Assembly (NCBI GenBank): GCA_950022655.1
Contig: OX465579.1
Location: forward strand, 19,815,088 to 19,879,087
DNA from: Alentia gelatinosa
Taxonomy: Eukaryota; Annelida; Polychaeta; Phyllodocida; Polynoidae
Reading direction: 5' to 3'
DNA length: 64,000 nucleotides
Shown here: positions 11,660 through 21,404 of the stretch, piece after piece
Numbering within the stretch: position 1 is the first letter of the stretch
Layout: each line of letters opens with the position of its first letter
Notes under the pieces: generated by a model
Seen by the model: the letters and a program-made list of their open reading frames with translations, nothing else
Database searches by the model: none
Told to the model about the DNA's origin: nothing
Program-made: the position numbers and the translations under genes

Positions 11660-12145
11660 CAGCTGTTACATATGTAAGTTCTCTCCATAGACCTGATTAA
11701 TCATCAAATATTGATTTCTTCACCTGGTGACACACCTTAGTCACCCAACAGGTGTCTGCCCAGCCTTTTCTGTCCTTGCGGTGTGCTACATGCAATAAGA
11801 AACAGATCCAAGGAGTGTGGTGTGCGCTAATGTTGAGTGTGACCGAGACTCCGCTTGGTGAGTGTGGTCATCTCTGACATAGGCAAAGGGGCCCGTCGTT
11901 AAAAGAAAGAAAGTAGGGCAAACGATGGTGGACTTGTTGTCATAGTCGGGGGGCTGAACACTAGGCCACAATGTTATATTCACCAGGTGAGGATATAACG
12001 TTCTGTGTTAGATGTACATAGATGAAAGACCCCTGGTGGCACTTTCTTGGCAGTACAAACTAGCTGATGTAAAGGCTTGTCTGGTGAGGTTGGGACACAC
12101 TGGACATCACCAGACATTGCTTGGGCAGTATTATGGAGAAACCAA
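11660..12145. other. No gene seen
   Basis: Short frames of 65 and 79 codons without domains. No repeat recognised. Confidence 0.4.
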
Positions 12146-12149
12146 ACAA

Positions 12150-12657
12150 GAGTTAGTCATGTTGTTGTTTATCGCACGACGGCAAGATTGCGTATTACTG
12201 CGCGAGGCGAAGCCGAGAGCAGTAATACATGATCTTGCCGGAGTGCGATGAACAATAACACAAATAACTCAAGTTTAGTTTAGAATTTATCCTACCCCGC
12301 CCGTTAAAATTACTTCTACATTTTCAAATGACTTTATTTATCAAGTGTATCCCACTAGAGCGATATTTTTCATTTTTCTGAACTCCAGACCAAATACAGT
12401 AACCCAATGTTAAGCCTATGGAGTTTTTTATTTATTTATTTATATATATATTTTTTTGTAAATGCTTTATTACTTCGATTTGTTACATAATCGCTCTTCC
12501 AGTAACAGCAAGGGTGTGAAACAATGAAAACAAAGCAAAAACTAAACAGTAGTTAACTAAATATATGAGTAGTGTACAATGATGTTGACCCGAGATTTTT
12601 CATCAGATAACATATTTCCCTTATTACATGTTAGCCATTGTATTAGGGGTAGGATAA
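12150..12657 (+). mobile_element. Composite foldback FB-a type, interrupted tail
   Basis: Hairpin 12150-12271 with apex GAGGCGAAGCCGAG (12204-12217). Its arms (GTTGTTTATCGCAC and inverse) differ from copy 3869-4172. The tail begins TTATCCTACCCC at 12287, contains AATGTTAAGCCTATGG (12406-12421) and ends ATTAGGGGTAGGATAA (to 12657). The tail is interrupted after the core. Confidence 0.75.
12424..12635 (-). mobile_element. Probable retroelement 3' end nested in foldback tail
   Basis: Read on the minus strand, it carries AATAAAGCATTTAC, then A/T-rich sequence and a run of AATA units abutting the foldback core. This looks like the simple-repeat tail of a LINE or SINE. The distal boundary is approximate. 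The family was not identified. Confidence 0.4.
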
Positions 12658-12880
12658 GGGATTTAGTCTGGCTCCCTGTGTTCTATGACTACCCCTCCAC
12701 CGACCCAACCCCTCGTCTTGCATCTGATTCCTGGGTGTGTCAAGCGTTAGGGGAAGTTAATATACTTAAAAGTAATTTCCTGGGCGTGGCTAGTGACCTC
12801 TAGGGAAGCTACCGCTGGAAAACAAACCTATTAAAAAGTAGTTTGATTTCTTAATGAATTTCCATAGCTAAAGACTTTAG
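12655..12880 (+). repeat. FAM-J repeat
   Basis: Ordered similarity to 2380-2640: CCCTCCACC, GATTCCTGGG, GGGAAGCTA, and AAGACTTTAGTAAGT against AAGACTTGAGCAAGT. It begins right at the end of the foldback. Confidence 0.5.
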
Positions 12881-12918
12881 TAAGTATAAATGAGGGTGCA
12901 AATGAAAGACATAATGTG

Positions 12919-13086
12919 ATGGTAGTATACGGAAACAGGTTTTCTGTGGCTGCACGTGATAAATACACGGTGAAATTGACGATCAGATGAACCGATGCCG
13001 AAGGCAGAATTTCATCTACTCGTCGGTTCTGCCAAATATTTATCACGTACAAACACAGTATACCTGTTTCTGTATTATCATATACC
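12919..13086. mobile_element. Foldback MITE FB-e
   Basis: Arms share GTATAC.. / GAAACAGGT / CACGTGATAAATA in inverted order, with the apex near GCCGAAGGC. The right end TATTATCATATACCT is identical to the right end of the hairpin at 52240-52401, although the arms otherwise differ. Confidence 0.6.
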
Positions 13087-13089
13087 TTA

Positions 13090-13484
13090 AAATAGCCATT
13101 TTCTACCTTTGCTTTTGGACGATTTGTTTGGTGTCACTGCCGTAAATACCTCGTACGCCACGTACGTGGTGTACGGCCATAAATATGGGTAGCAGCGAGT
13201 GGTATATGTAGGAGATTCAGCCACAAGTATATAATATTATAGAGGGGACGATTGCCCGCGGGACTTGTTGGATTAAGAAACCGGCGCTGGTGCCGTGTGT
13301 TTGTCCGCCGAGAACTACTTTTTACCGGTGTGTTACTCCGCCGTTGTAAGCTGAATCAACTCGTGCCATTAGTTGCCTGCCAGTGGCGGGGCTGCCCCGT
13401 TAGACAGCTCCCAGATGTATGGACTGCAGCTCCTCCCTGGCCTCCCTGTCCTCCCCTATCTCCCAGCCACGCCCCACTACTCTA
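13090..13484. other. No gene seen
   Basis: Contains a small palindrome near CGTACGCCACGTACGTGG (about 13150-13168). The plus-strand frame 13252-13569 (105 codons) runs into FAM-A repeat and has no domain. Confidence 0.4.
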
Positions 13485-13489
13485 TATTA

Positions 13490-13789
13490 GTTTATATTAC
13501 ACGATATTAACAGAGAAGGCAGTTCTCCCCTTTCACAAGGAAATTGCTGTTTTCATTCCCAGTTCATGAATTAATTTTCCATTTGTAACACAAAGATTGT
13601 ATAGATTGAGCTTTTTCATGCCAATAAAACAGGGTATTATTTTACATTACATGATATTAATAGCAGAGGTGACAGTTTTCTTTTCCAAGGAAATTGTTGT
13701 TTTCATTTCCAGTTCATGAAATAATCTTCCATTTATGACACAAAGATAGTATATATCGAACCTCATTCATGCCAATAAAACAGTTTATT
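13490..13789 (+). repeat. Tandem pair of FAM-A 5' halves, period 150
   Basis: Two units begin at 13491 and 13641. Each starts TTTAYATTACAYGATATTAA and then carries the FAM-A 5' half through CCAATAAAACAG. The unit includes ~20 bp of non-FAM-A flank, so the duplication occurred after insertion. Confidence 0.7.
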
Positions 13790-13794
13790 ACTAT

Positions 13795-13960
13795 ACACCT
13801 ATAGGCGAACGTCTATGGGTTACTACCCACTGCTAGGCATATCGTATAAATAACGTTCGGGCCCGCCGAGTAGTAGGACGTATGGATTCCCATAGGCTTA
13901 AGCATTGTAAAACGTACGTCCCGCTGCTACTTACACTACGTCGTACTAACGTGCATTATC
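13795..13960. repeat. Degraded foldback with reversed tail core
   Basis: CCCATAGGCTTAAGCATTG (about 13890-13908) is a reversed variant of the foldback core. It is flanked by complementary pieces around TAGTAGGACGTATG and ACGTACGTCCCGCTGCTA. Confidence 0.4.
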
Positions 13961-14565
13961 GCGATATAGCAAGAGCAGTATCCTTGTCAAAAACAAACAA
14001 ACAAAATGGTGGTTCTCTCCCATTCATAACTTCAGAGACATGCTAAGCCTTACTGCAAGTATGTATTGTCCAAATATTGAGGTAGTCAACATATGACATT
14101 CACGTAAAACCGTTTAAATAGCTTAAATCTGCTAGACTGAAGATATCAACAAGTCCGAACGCTTCCCGTTAAGCCGCTCCGCGTTGCTGACGTCATAATT
14201 ACGTTGGCTACCAGAGTTCCAGGTCGTCCTGTGTCATACATTTCATAGTCCGCTCCACGTCGGCAGTTGCCGGGTTTTCACCCTCCCATCTCCCAGTGTG
14301 CCGTGAATGTCGAAGTCGCCGTATTCAAACGCCGATATCTTCGGTTTAAAGCAACCGATCTTCATCATATTTGGTACGATTGTAGGTTATATATATGCAG
14401 TACTCGTGTTAAAATTTCATACCTTAATTCCCACGGGAAGTGAAGTTCCAGCATCATCTGTTGCTACACGTCAAGTGGGCCGTAGTGAATAGCAGTGGTT
14501 TAGTACGGGAATGGTGGGTTTGAATCATGAACCAGGAAAGTTGATAAAATAGATTTTAAATGAGT
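13960..14565. other. No gene seen
   Basis: Contains a perfect CRE palindrome TGACGTCA (14188-14195) and a 61-codon frame at 14307-14492. Neither is persuasive alone. Confidence 0.35.
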
Positions 14566-14569
14566 TGGA

Positions 14570-14743
14570 GGTGTATAGTAATAAGGAAACGTAGTGACTG
14601 AACCCGTACGGTGTCCGTTCTCGGTCATTTGATGAAAAAATACGGCCCTTCCGCCTACGGCGTCGGGCCGTATTTTTTCATCAAATGACCTCGAATGGCC
14701 ACCTGTACGGGCTCAGTAACCACGTTTTCTCATACTATATACC
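14570..14743. mobile_element. Foldback MITE FB-d
   Basis: Near-perfect ~80-nt arms. Inner arms ATTTGATGAAAAAATACGGC and inverse surround the apex CTTCCGCCTACGGCGTCGG (14649-14667). Outer arms run to GGTGTATAGTAATAAGG and its inverse. The right end overlaps the start of the neighbouring FB-c copy by about 10 bp. Confidence 0.75.
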
Positions 14744-15072
14744 CATGCCGTATATATATACTGTAAATACGTACCGTTTCGGTATATGACGTAAAAATAC
14801 TGTACGGACCACTGGTCCGTACACCAAAATACGGACCACCTACCCATACACATTTATTCAAATTTTGGTTGTTAAAAAAAATTGTATTAATTTTTTTTTT
14901 AATTTCGGGTATATAGTAAATATATAACGTCCAACCATGCTTGTACAAGTCACAGAACTCGATGCTAATTTACCGTTTGTACGGAACTCGGCGTAAACGC
15001 CTCGGTCCGTACATACCTTAAATTAGCATCTCGTTCTGTGACTTGTACAGCATGGTCAGGACGTTCTATATA
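14735..15072. mobile_element. Foldback element FB-c, copy 2 (inverted)
   Basis: Opposite orientation to 11252-11644. Ends are TACTATATACCCATGCC and GGTCAGGACGTTCTATATA. The main hairpin apex CTCGGCGTAAACGCCTCG (14987-15004) has long arms including GTACAAGTCACAGAACTCG and inverse. The interior is AT-rich. Length ~338 bp. Confidence 0.75.
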
Positions 15073-15078
15073 ATTATT

Positions 15079-15200
15079 GATCTTCCCAACCGACTCCCAG
15101 CTCATTCCATGGTTAACACTGATGTATTTTCTCTGATGCAGTAAATTCCACTTGAATAATATACCCACGTTATTATCTGTCTTTAACTGATATCCCTGCT
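15079..15200 (+). mobile_element. FAM-A MITE, 3' half
   Basis: Begins GATCTTCCCAACCGACTCCC, then CAGTAAATTCCACTTGAATA and ends ACTGATATCCCTG. It starts within ~8 bp of the FB-c end, so FB-c may have inserted into or beside it. Confidence 0.7.
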
Positions 15201-15204
15201 TTAT

Positions 15205-15645
15205 ATAACATAATGTTAATAAGCAACTGCAAAAAAAAGTGAAGTTATGTAGCAACGACAATGTGGCAACGTTGGAGTTTAGGGTACGCTATAATTTTGG
15301 TTGTGTAGTGATTTTATGAGACGATCTCTCTTTTGTAAAACTTCCTGAATGTGTCTGTTATTCCACAATGATGGGTCGTTCTGAGAAATCATAGTTCGAG
15401 TTCAGAGAGGCAGGAAATAATCTAGTAATTGCTGTGTGCAAGAACTGCAGAAGTAAGCATATTTCATTATGATCTCAATCATGATATGTGGGAAGTTTTG
15501 ACCAAGCAAAATGTACTAGTTCCGGAAAGTGAAATCATTGGCTATGACAACAATACTAACGTTGTGCACAATATACTCAATACGGGAAATGGGAAAAGGG
15601 CTACAGATAATGATGAAATACTCTTTACATCTTATCTCCAAGTGA
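15205..15645. other. Unexplained stretch with an 88-codon frame
   Basis: The plus frame 15429-15695 (88 codons) has a fairly protein-like, acidic-polar composition. Its end lies in FAM-Q repeat and I recognise no domain. I do not call it a gene. Confidence 0.3.
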
Positions 15646-15649
15646 CTGT

Positions 15650-15840
15650 GGCACAAAATGAACATTATTTACTGGAAACAATTAAAAAAGGATGATTCAT
15701 CATAGTGTGGAACCTGAGATATTGTTTGAACGATGTTTTGATTTAGTCTATCACCCATCCATGACAGAATATGAACATTACTTACAGGAAACCGTTAACA
15801 TGGCATGATTTGGTAGAGTGGAAACTGAGCATAATCATTC
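15650..15840 (+). repeat. FAM-Q repeat, tandem pair
   Basis: Two units about 114 bp apart share ATGAACATTAYTTAC, GGAAAC and ATGATT...GTGGAAMCTGAG. The second unit continues like 21285-21400 and the inverse of 20130-20245, including CTATCACCCA. Confidence 0.55.
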
Positions 15841-15861
15841 ATATCTATGGCGTTCGTAATT

Positions 15862-16206
15862 GAATACATACACAATATTGACTGGTTTCAGATACAAGCG
15901 GCCGTATGCTCCGAGGAGTTGACGCGTAGTAATATCCGAGCGTATGCGAGGATATTGCGCAGAGTCATCTCCGAGGAGCATACAACCGCTTTTATCTGAA
16001 ACCAGTCTATATTGTATTTATTATCCACCTTTTTTGACAAGTGGCATGTCGATATCAGTATGTTTTAGTTAAGCACTATTTTCCCATACGCACTATTTTT
16101 CCGTATGCGCCACCGGAGCATACAGCATATCCGTATGCGCCGGGTATGTCCATACACACCCCCTATGTGTTTTCTATGGACACTTTGTATTAGGTGGATA
16201 ATAAAT
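15862..16206 (+). mobile_element. Composite foldback FB-g, copy 1
   Basis: Hairpin 15862-16017 with arms GACTGGTTTCAGATACAAGC and inverse, and apex CCGAGCGTATGCGAGG (15936-15951). The tail from about 16015 to 16206 has perfect ends TTATTATCCACCT and inverse. The tail repeats CGTATGCGCC motifs. Same plan as FB-a but with different sequence. Confidence 0.75.
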
Positions 16207-16209
16207 CTC

Positions 16210-16890
16210 TGTATGTAGAGACTTGTTGGTAAAATGCTGGCTCTTGTCTCCCTATCCTTTACCTCGCCCAGCCAACTCTCACCTCGCGTATTCAACCCTG
16301 ACCTTTCCCGCCATAGGTTAATTGGAGGTCAGGCCCAGTGTCACCATGGACACGGGGCCCAGGGTCGGGCAGCGGGGAGAGTGGTATGTGTTAATGTTGG
16401 TGGTATCCCTTGTACTCTCCTGTGATAATATATCGAGCCAGAGAAAAAAGCCATTGCTAGCTAAGTCGTCTCACCTGGGATCGTCAGCTGGAAAGGTTGT
16501 TTCTTTTTATCTGCACACGACTTGATGTCTATAGGTCGTACTGCTAAGGTCTAAACCTGATTAAGTGCAATTATGTTATATTCTATTCCTCCTGGTTAGC
16601 CATTAATCAATTCTAAAAAGTTAGCAAAAAAAGGTAAGGAGGGAATGTATCCCAAAATAAATTGAAACTGATGTCTTACTTTGATATCATCAGATTCATG
16701 AATAATAACAGAAAGAACAGAGTAGAAACATTTACAAATTTAGGCTGGAAAAGTTTAACGCGGAGTGACACATTTATATGTCTTCTTAAAGATTAAAAGC
16801 GAAGCACTTGCGTGTAGGACAAACCAACAGGGGAAGCTAACTAGGAGGAACAGAATGTGATATTATTGTACTTCATCAGGTCAACGTGGT
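16210..16890. other. No gene seen
   Basis: Overlapping 63- and 67-codon frames at 16.2-16.5 kb, no domain. The rest is AT-rich. Confidence 0.4.
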
Positions 16891-16896
16891 GGGGGT

Positions 16897-16918
16897 GGGG
16901 GGGGGGGGGGGGGGGGGG
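16897..16918 (+). repeat. G22 homopolymer
   Basis: Twenty-two G residues, preceded by GGGGGT, directly adjoin the head of a SINE-T copy. Confidence 0.9.
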
Positions 16919-16919
16919 A

Positions 16920-17012
16920 GTTAGCTTAGTGCTTTAGGCATTGGACTTGTAACCTCAAGGTTGTAGGACTTTTTCGGTTTGAGTCTCACTGCAGCCACTT
17001 CTGTCATGTGAA
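16920..17012 (+). mobile_element. SINE-T, tRNA-like head
   Basis: TTAGCTTAGTGC fits a Pol III A box, and GGTTTGAGTCTCACT a diverged B box. The middle CACTGGACTTGTAACCT-like region resembles the anticodon arm of tRNA-Thr(TGT). It ends GCAGCCACTT, then passes into FAM-A, so the SINE body is missing. Confidence 0.65.
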
Positions 17013-17192
17013 TCTTAATTGAGCCTCATTCACAACATTAAAACAGTGTTTTCGACCTTCCCACAGACTCCCAGCCCCACCCCATGCCTGACACTGGCAT
17101 GTTTTCCACATTCATTCAGTCTCGCTGTGGCAGAAGATTCCACATGAAAAAAATCTATCCACTTCTTTGTCTGACGCCACCTGACATCCCTG
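17013..17192 (+). mobile_element. FAM-A MITE, 3' two thirds
   Basis: Runs from TTGAGCCTCATTCAC through CAGACTCCCAGCCCCA and AGATTCCACATGAAAAA to CACCTGACATCCCTG. It joins directly to the truncated SINE-T head, pointing to a deletion or recombination at the junction. Confidence 0.75.
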
Positions 17193-17472
17193 TTTATATG
17201 AGACAGGACCGCTACACAATGAGTGAGGAGGAGCCTTGTTTTGTCTCAGTGACAATCACCAGTCTCAGGTAACTTGAGACGGCCACTTTAGTCTTCTGCT
17301 CACTTTGGTCAAAGGTCAACCCTTTTAAGTTGAGTGTTCACCTTGAAGAGATCCTACACCAATGAAAGTGTCCACAACCTCCCAAGCTATGGTCTCTTGT
17401 ATTTAAACATTCACAATGGAGTCTTAATGATAAAGGTCCAGGCTCTTATGATAAGCTGGCTTAAAAATCCGC

Positions 17473-17610
17473 GCCTGTTGAGTAATTTAGGCTCTTACGT
17501 GGAGACCTTGTCTGTACGCAAACGAGAGCCAACTTTATTTAACACTTATGGACGACCTTCCGTCGGAAAAGGCTGTCTTAGCCAACAAGCTTGAATATTA
17601 TTAAGCTATA
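17473..17610 (+). mobile_element. CAGGGGCCCG-type hAT MITE, partial
   Basis: Matches the internal order of 48006-48180: TTGAGTAATTTAGG, GTGGAGACCTT, CAACTTTATTTAACACTTAT, GGACGACCTT, then CTGTCTTAGCCAACA. The 5' terminus is diverged. Confidence 0.55.
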
Positions 17611-17614
17611 ACCC

Positions 17615-18220
17615 GCGTACGAGTTCTCGTTGTACCCTGTATTTTTCGCTTGCTTAAATTATTCAATGGACCCTGGTGTGAAATTATGAATCTCTACTGG
17701 CTTAGGTTGTCATCTTTAATCTTAAAATAGTTACACATTTTAGAAAAATTATTCAAGCAGTAGCTGCAGAAGAGAAAGTATCACTTTTAAAACCGGAAAT
17801 AGTGACAACTTTAGGGATCAAGTCCTCATAGAACCAACCTAGCGAGTACGTGTAGTTTCAGAGAGGTTATTACTAACTCCCCTACGTTGTGATGTAGTTA
17901 TTTATGTATATCATTGTATCTCAAGAGATGCAATTACACACATACTAGGCGAGATCAGAACTGGGATTCCCCTCAATTAGCCGCAGTTGACTGGGTATAA
18001 TTATGACATTGTAAATAACCCATATTTTACATTGCTCTAGTAATGTCTCCGATGATTATCATTACCCTACAATTTACCTCTCCGCCCTAGGATTTTCTCA
18101 CTCTGAAACGAACTCACCCTGTTTGGGAATTCGCCCCACACTTAAAGTTACCATTCCCTAACAGTACTACATTTATAAAGGTTTATAACAAAACCAACGG
18201 ACTTGGTTGTCCGTGATGTA
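17615..18220. other. No gene seen
   Basis: AT-rich ordinary sequence without long frames or recognised repeats. Confidence 0.45.
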
Positions 18221-18221
18221 A

Positions 18222-18280
18222 TGAACATATGATAATTAATGTACGGGGTAAACATATGATAATTAATGTAAGTGTACGGG
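18222..18280 (+). repeat. 28-bp tandem duplication
   Basis: AACATATGATAATTAATGTA is repeated after 28 bp, followed by GTGTACGGG against GTACGGGG. Confidence 0.7.
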
Positions 18281-18287
18281 AGTAGGG

Positions 18288-18540
18288 GGTGACTTCGTCG
18301 GGCCAATTCTCCCGGGGCTTGTTCTCCTTTAAAGTAAGGGGCAACTCCGGGTTACGAATTCTCCAAAATGGGACGAGTTTTCCTTTAGAATCAAAAGCAA
18401 CTTCGTGGGCGATTTCTCAAAAACAAGGCGGGTTCTCCTTCAAAATAAAGGGCAACTATGTCTGGCGAATTCTCCAAAACAGTTCTTTAAAGTAGGGGCC
18501 GACTTCGTTTCGGTGCGAGTTCTTCAATGTCCCACTTTAC
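18288..18540 (+). repeat. ~55-bp tandem repeat, five units
   Basis: Units start near 18291, 18342, 18398, 18453 and 18500. Each carries a variant of GACTTCGTCTGGCGA, GAATTCTCC and TTCTCCTTTAAAGTAAGGGG. The open 68- and 85-codon frames here follow from the repeats. A single inverted relative lies at 22930-23012. Confidence 0.7.
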
Positions 18541-18544
18541 CGAG

Positions 18545-18765
18545 ATGGATCTTTCTGTGTTTGTATAAAACTGGTTTACCGTGTGGTGCATCGTGTTGGG
18601 GTTACGTGCAACTGGGTCTGGAGACGGAACTCGGACCTGAGTTTGGTTTATGTTTTTTTTAGCACTGCGCTGTGGAGACTCCCAGAGACGGCCGATCGCT
18701 GACCCGTTTGTTTGGCCAAGGTAAATCTGGGGACCACCCTCAGGTGTGGGCCAGGCAGGTATGCA
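18545..18765. other. No gene seen
   Basis: Opposed frames of 82-152 codons occur on both strands across 18487-18974. They are explained by the GC-rich tandem and the C tract that follow. Confidence 0.4.
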
Positions 18766-18773
18766 CAGCCACC

Positions 18774-18828
18774 CCCTCCCGGGCGCCCACCTCCCGGGCG
18801 CCCACCTCCAGGGCGCCCACCTCCCCGT
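18774..18828 (+). repeat. 15-bp tandem repeat
   Basis: GGGCGCCCAC recurs at 18781, 18796 and 18811. Each unit is GGGCGCCCACCTCCC or a one-base variant. Confidence 0.85.
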
Positions 18829-18872
18829 CTCCCGGCCTCGTAGCACGGTCGGACGGCGCCCAGCAGACCGAA

Positions 18873-18891
18873 CCCCCCCCCCCCCCCCCCC
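18873..18891 (+). repeat. C19 homopolymer
   Basis: Nineteen C residues, then TCCTCC. Confidence 0.9.
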
Positions 18892-18894
18892 TCC

Positions 18895-20050
18895 TCCGAC
18901 TCTTCTTTCACTACACCTGACGACAAGGTTTTGTGTATCATCCATAAACTACATGTGGATGTGACAAATAGCATACTGCAACGCCGCCACTTTCTCGGGA
19001 CCTATATAGTTTTCTTATCATGATATTCATTAAGGGATTTTATTCTTATTTATTCTTATTTTCTCTTTCGTCCTTTTTTTTGCGATCAATTGTAGGTGGT
19101 AGAGGGAGACTTGTTCCGGACGGGAGAATTCAGGAGTTTCAAGGTGAAGGTCCCGAAAGTTTACAGCACTAGGCTGTGAGATGAGTGATGTAGAATTCGG
19201 GGACTCTCACTGAGAAGTTACGAAATTCTCCCACCTGTAATTGGTCTCCCTTTTATATATACCTAAATATAATGAAAGTCTCTCAGATTCCTCACTTGTG
19301 GCAGATTCCCTTACCAGTGTCTCTGATTGGCTGACATCACGTCACATGGTCAACCTTGGTAGGAAAAGGTCAGGCTTGGGATGGAAACTGCATTGTAGTT
19401 ATTAAATCCAGGGCAGCCATACACAACTACAGGCTATTAAGGCATGTAATATAATTATGTACCTGTGTACGAATGTCTCACACTTACTGGCCAGCTGTAT
19501 GGATTCCTTCCCGCACACTGTGCACGAACTAACAGTTTGTCCACTCCCTACCAAGTGACTTGCTGTAATGGGCCGTTTTGAATGATTTCCAGGTATATAA
19601 TGATAAGGAGACATAGTGAGTGTGTCTGAATTACATCTGTTCCGTGTAGTTTTGGTCGGATATATTCACTTCGTTCTCAGAACTCGCTGATTATTTTTTA
19701 AACAAAAAACACAGTACAGATTCCATTCAGCCACACTAACCATGTCTCCCTATATTACTACTTAGTCCATGCCGATTATCCTCGATCAGAATTTATGTGA
19801 GTTCTCCTCAGCTGGCACATTGTCCGGCGCTCTTATACTCCGGATCAAAAGTCAGGTCTCCCATTAAGCTGAATTGATTTATGAGTGTTTTCCCTTGGTC
19901 GCTCTTTGTCACACGAAGCTCAAGGGAATCTCGTATGTGAAGAGAGGCACAGCGGAAGCAGCGACCTGAATTTATTATTACAAGAAAGCAAAGAAGGGAG
20001 CTACTGAAAACAGAACAGACACGACTGAATGACTGTAGAAACAAAAACAG
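18895..20050. other. No gene seen
   Basis: The sequence at 19595-19630 (GTATATAATGATAAGGAGAC) resembles one outer arm of FB-d. Minus frames at 19402-19614 and 19808-20044 (70 and 78 codons) have no domain. Confidence 0.4.
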
Positions 20051-20057
20051 ATAGAAA

Positions 20058-20310
20058 TGCCGTGGCTTTTAAGTATACCTACTACCAGCATTATCGTCGT
20101 AATTATCTACAGATAAGATCAAATGACAGGTAAAAAAATGATGTAGTGGACTATACATGGGTGGGTGATAGAATAGGTCATTCAACCAATACCTCAAGTT
20201 TTCACGAAACCAAATCATGTTATTTCAACTTTTTTTTCCGGTACAAACAAAGTAAAGAGTGATAAAAATAACGTGTCTTTTAGGTATACCTGCTATCCAC
20301 AGTGATGCTA
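20058..20310 (+). repeat. Direct-repeat pair around FAM-Q copy
   Basis: GGCTTTTAAGTATACCTACT at about 20061 and GTCTTTTAGGTATACCTGCT at about 20275 are direct repeats roughly 212 bp apart. Between them, 20130-20245 is a FAM-Q copy in reverse orientation. Confidence 0.5.
20130..20245 (-). repeat. FAM-Q repeat, inverted copy
   Basis: Its reverse complement aligns to 21285-21400 through GTCCACTACAT, CACCCA, GAGGTATT/CTCAAG and CATGATTTGG/GTATGATT blocks. The two copies form an inverted pair about 1.1 kb apart. Confidence 0.6.
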
Positions 20311-20329
20311 AATAAAAATTGAATGCAAA

Positions 20330-21280
20330 ATAAAGAGACCAGTTTTACCATTTGAAGGCAGTCCCACACACTACACTAGCGAGGCGCTGGGTTTGACTAG
20401 AGTGACCTGTCTGCATGTTAAGTCGCAGAATAAACAGGTGAACGGAGTGGTGCTTTGGGAAATGGTGCTGTTTATTTACCTGCATGCCGATGTCTTTAGA
20501 GAGGTGCACCAAGCTCATGGCATCGCCTGGGCGACATCTATGTGTATAACTATGTCGCTAATGTGACCAGCCGTCTAGAGTCTACAGCTGAAATCTTTAG
20601 ATTCGACACATTGTAATATGGAGCCCACTGAAAACAGGGTATCCCTCTCCCTAGTGGATTCTCCAGTATAAATAAAAGATTTAAAAAAAGAAAAGTAGAA
20701 CCACATTCTGAAGTCAACGTTGTGGGTGTTTGTGAAGTTAGAGCTCATAGTTAATCCAGTCTAGTTATGATACCATGATACATTTACCATGATAGGGTAT
20801 CTGGTATTTTACCCTGTATTTTCGGAAATGCGACCACCTCGCAAATATGACCGTTTTAGCTCATTCCCTATGGCGGTCGTAATAATGGGAGTATACTGGA
20901 TGTGCAAGGTTCCCTCTGCCAAGAATCCTCTCTATGTCGATGTATTTGCCAAAATAGAAGCCATGTTGCCTTCCCGCCACCCAAATAGTAAGGTAGGGGA
21001 AATCCCATACTGGCGTGAATTTTAGAATTCAGAATTTTCATTCTTTTGGATTATACACCGCTCAAAACGGTGCTGTTCTCCTAAAACGCCCGAGAAAGAA
21101 CACCTAGAGTTCCCAATGTGTATGAGATGGGGTGATATAGCGGCCTACTAATAACCAAGGTACTATTTCCTGTACTTGTCGGCAACGGCCATGGATATAT
21201 AAACAATGTTGGGCACAGTAGATTCAACACTGGACATGGGACAGGTGCTACAAATAATTCTAGGATCTCCGACAGAAATC
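20330..21280. other. No gene seen
   Basis: Lies between the inverted FAM-Q copies. The longest frame is 78 codons (20789-21025) with no recognised domain. Confidence 0.4.
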
Positions 21281-21284
21281 TAAC

Positions 21285-21400
21285 GCCAGTTAACAGAAAC
21301 AGTTAAAATAGTATGATTCCGTTTGATGGCAACTTGAGAAATTGCACGAATGAAATAATCGACCACCCACTCATATCCAGTCCACTACATAATGTTTTAA
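21285..21400 (+). repeat. FAM-Q repeat, direct copy
   Basis: Contains AACAGAAACAGTTAAAATAG, GTATGATT, CAACTTGAGAAATTG and GACCACCCACTCATATCC, TCCACTACATAATG. Inverse partner of 20130-20245. Confidence 0.6.
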
Positions 21401-21404
21401 CATT

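Noticed and set aside
15429..15695. 88-codon frame with protein-like composition
   Set aside because: No domain recognised, its end is repeated sequence, and there are no convincing splice sites around it. Kept as an unexplained stretch.
18487..18974. 108- and 152-codon minus-strand Gly/Pro/Arg-rich frames
   Set aside because: Produced by the 15-bp tandem and the C19 tract.
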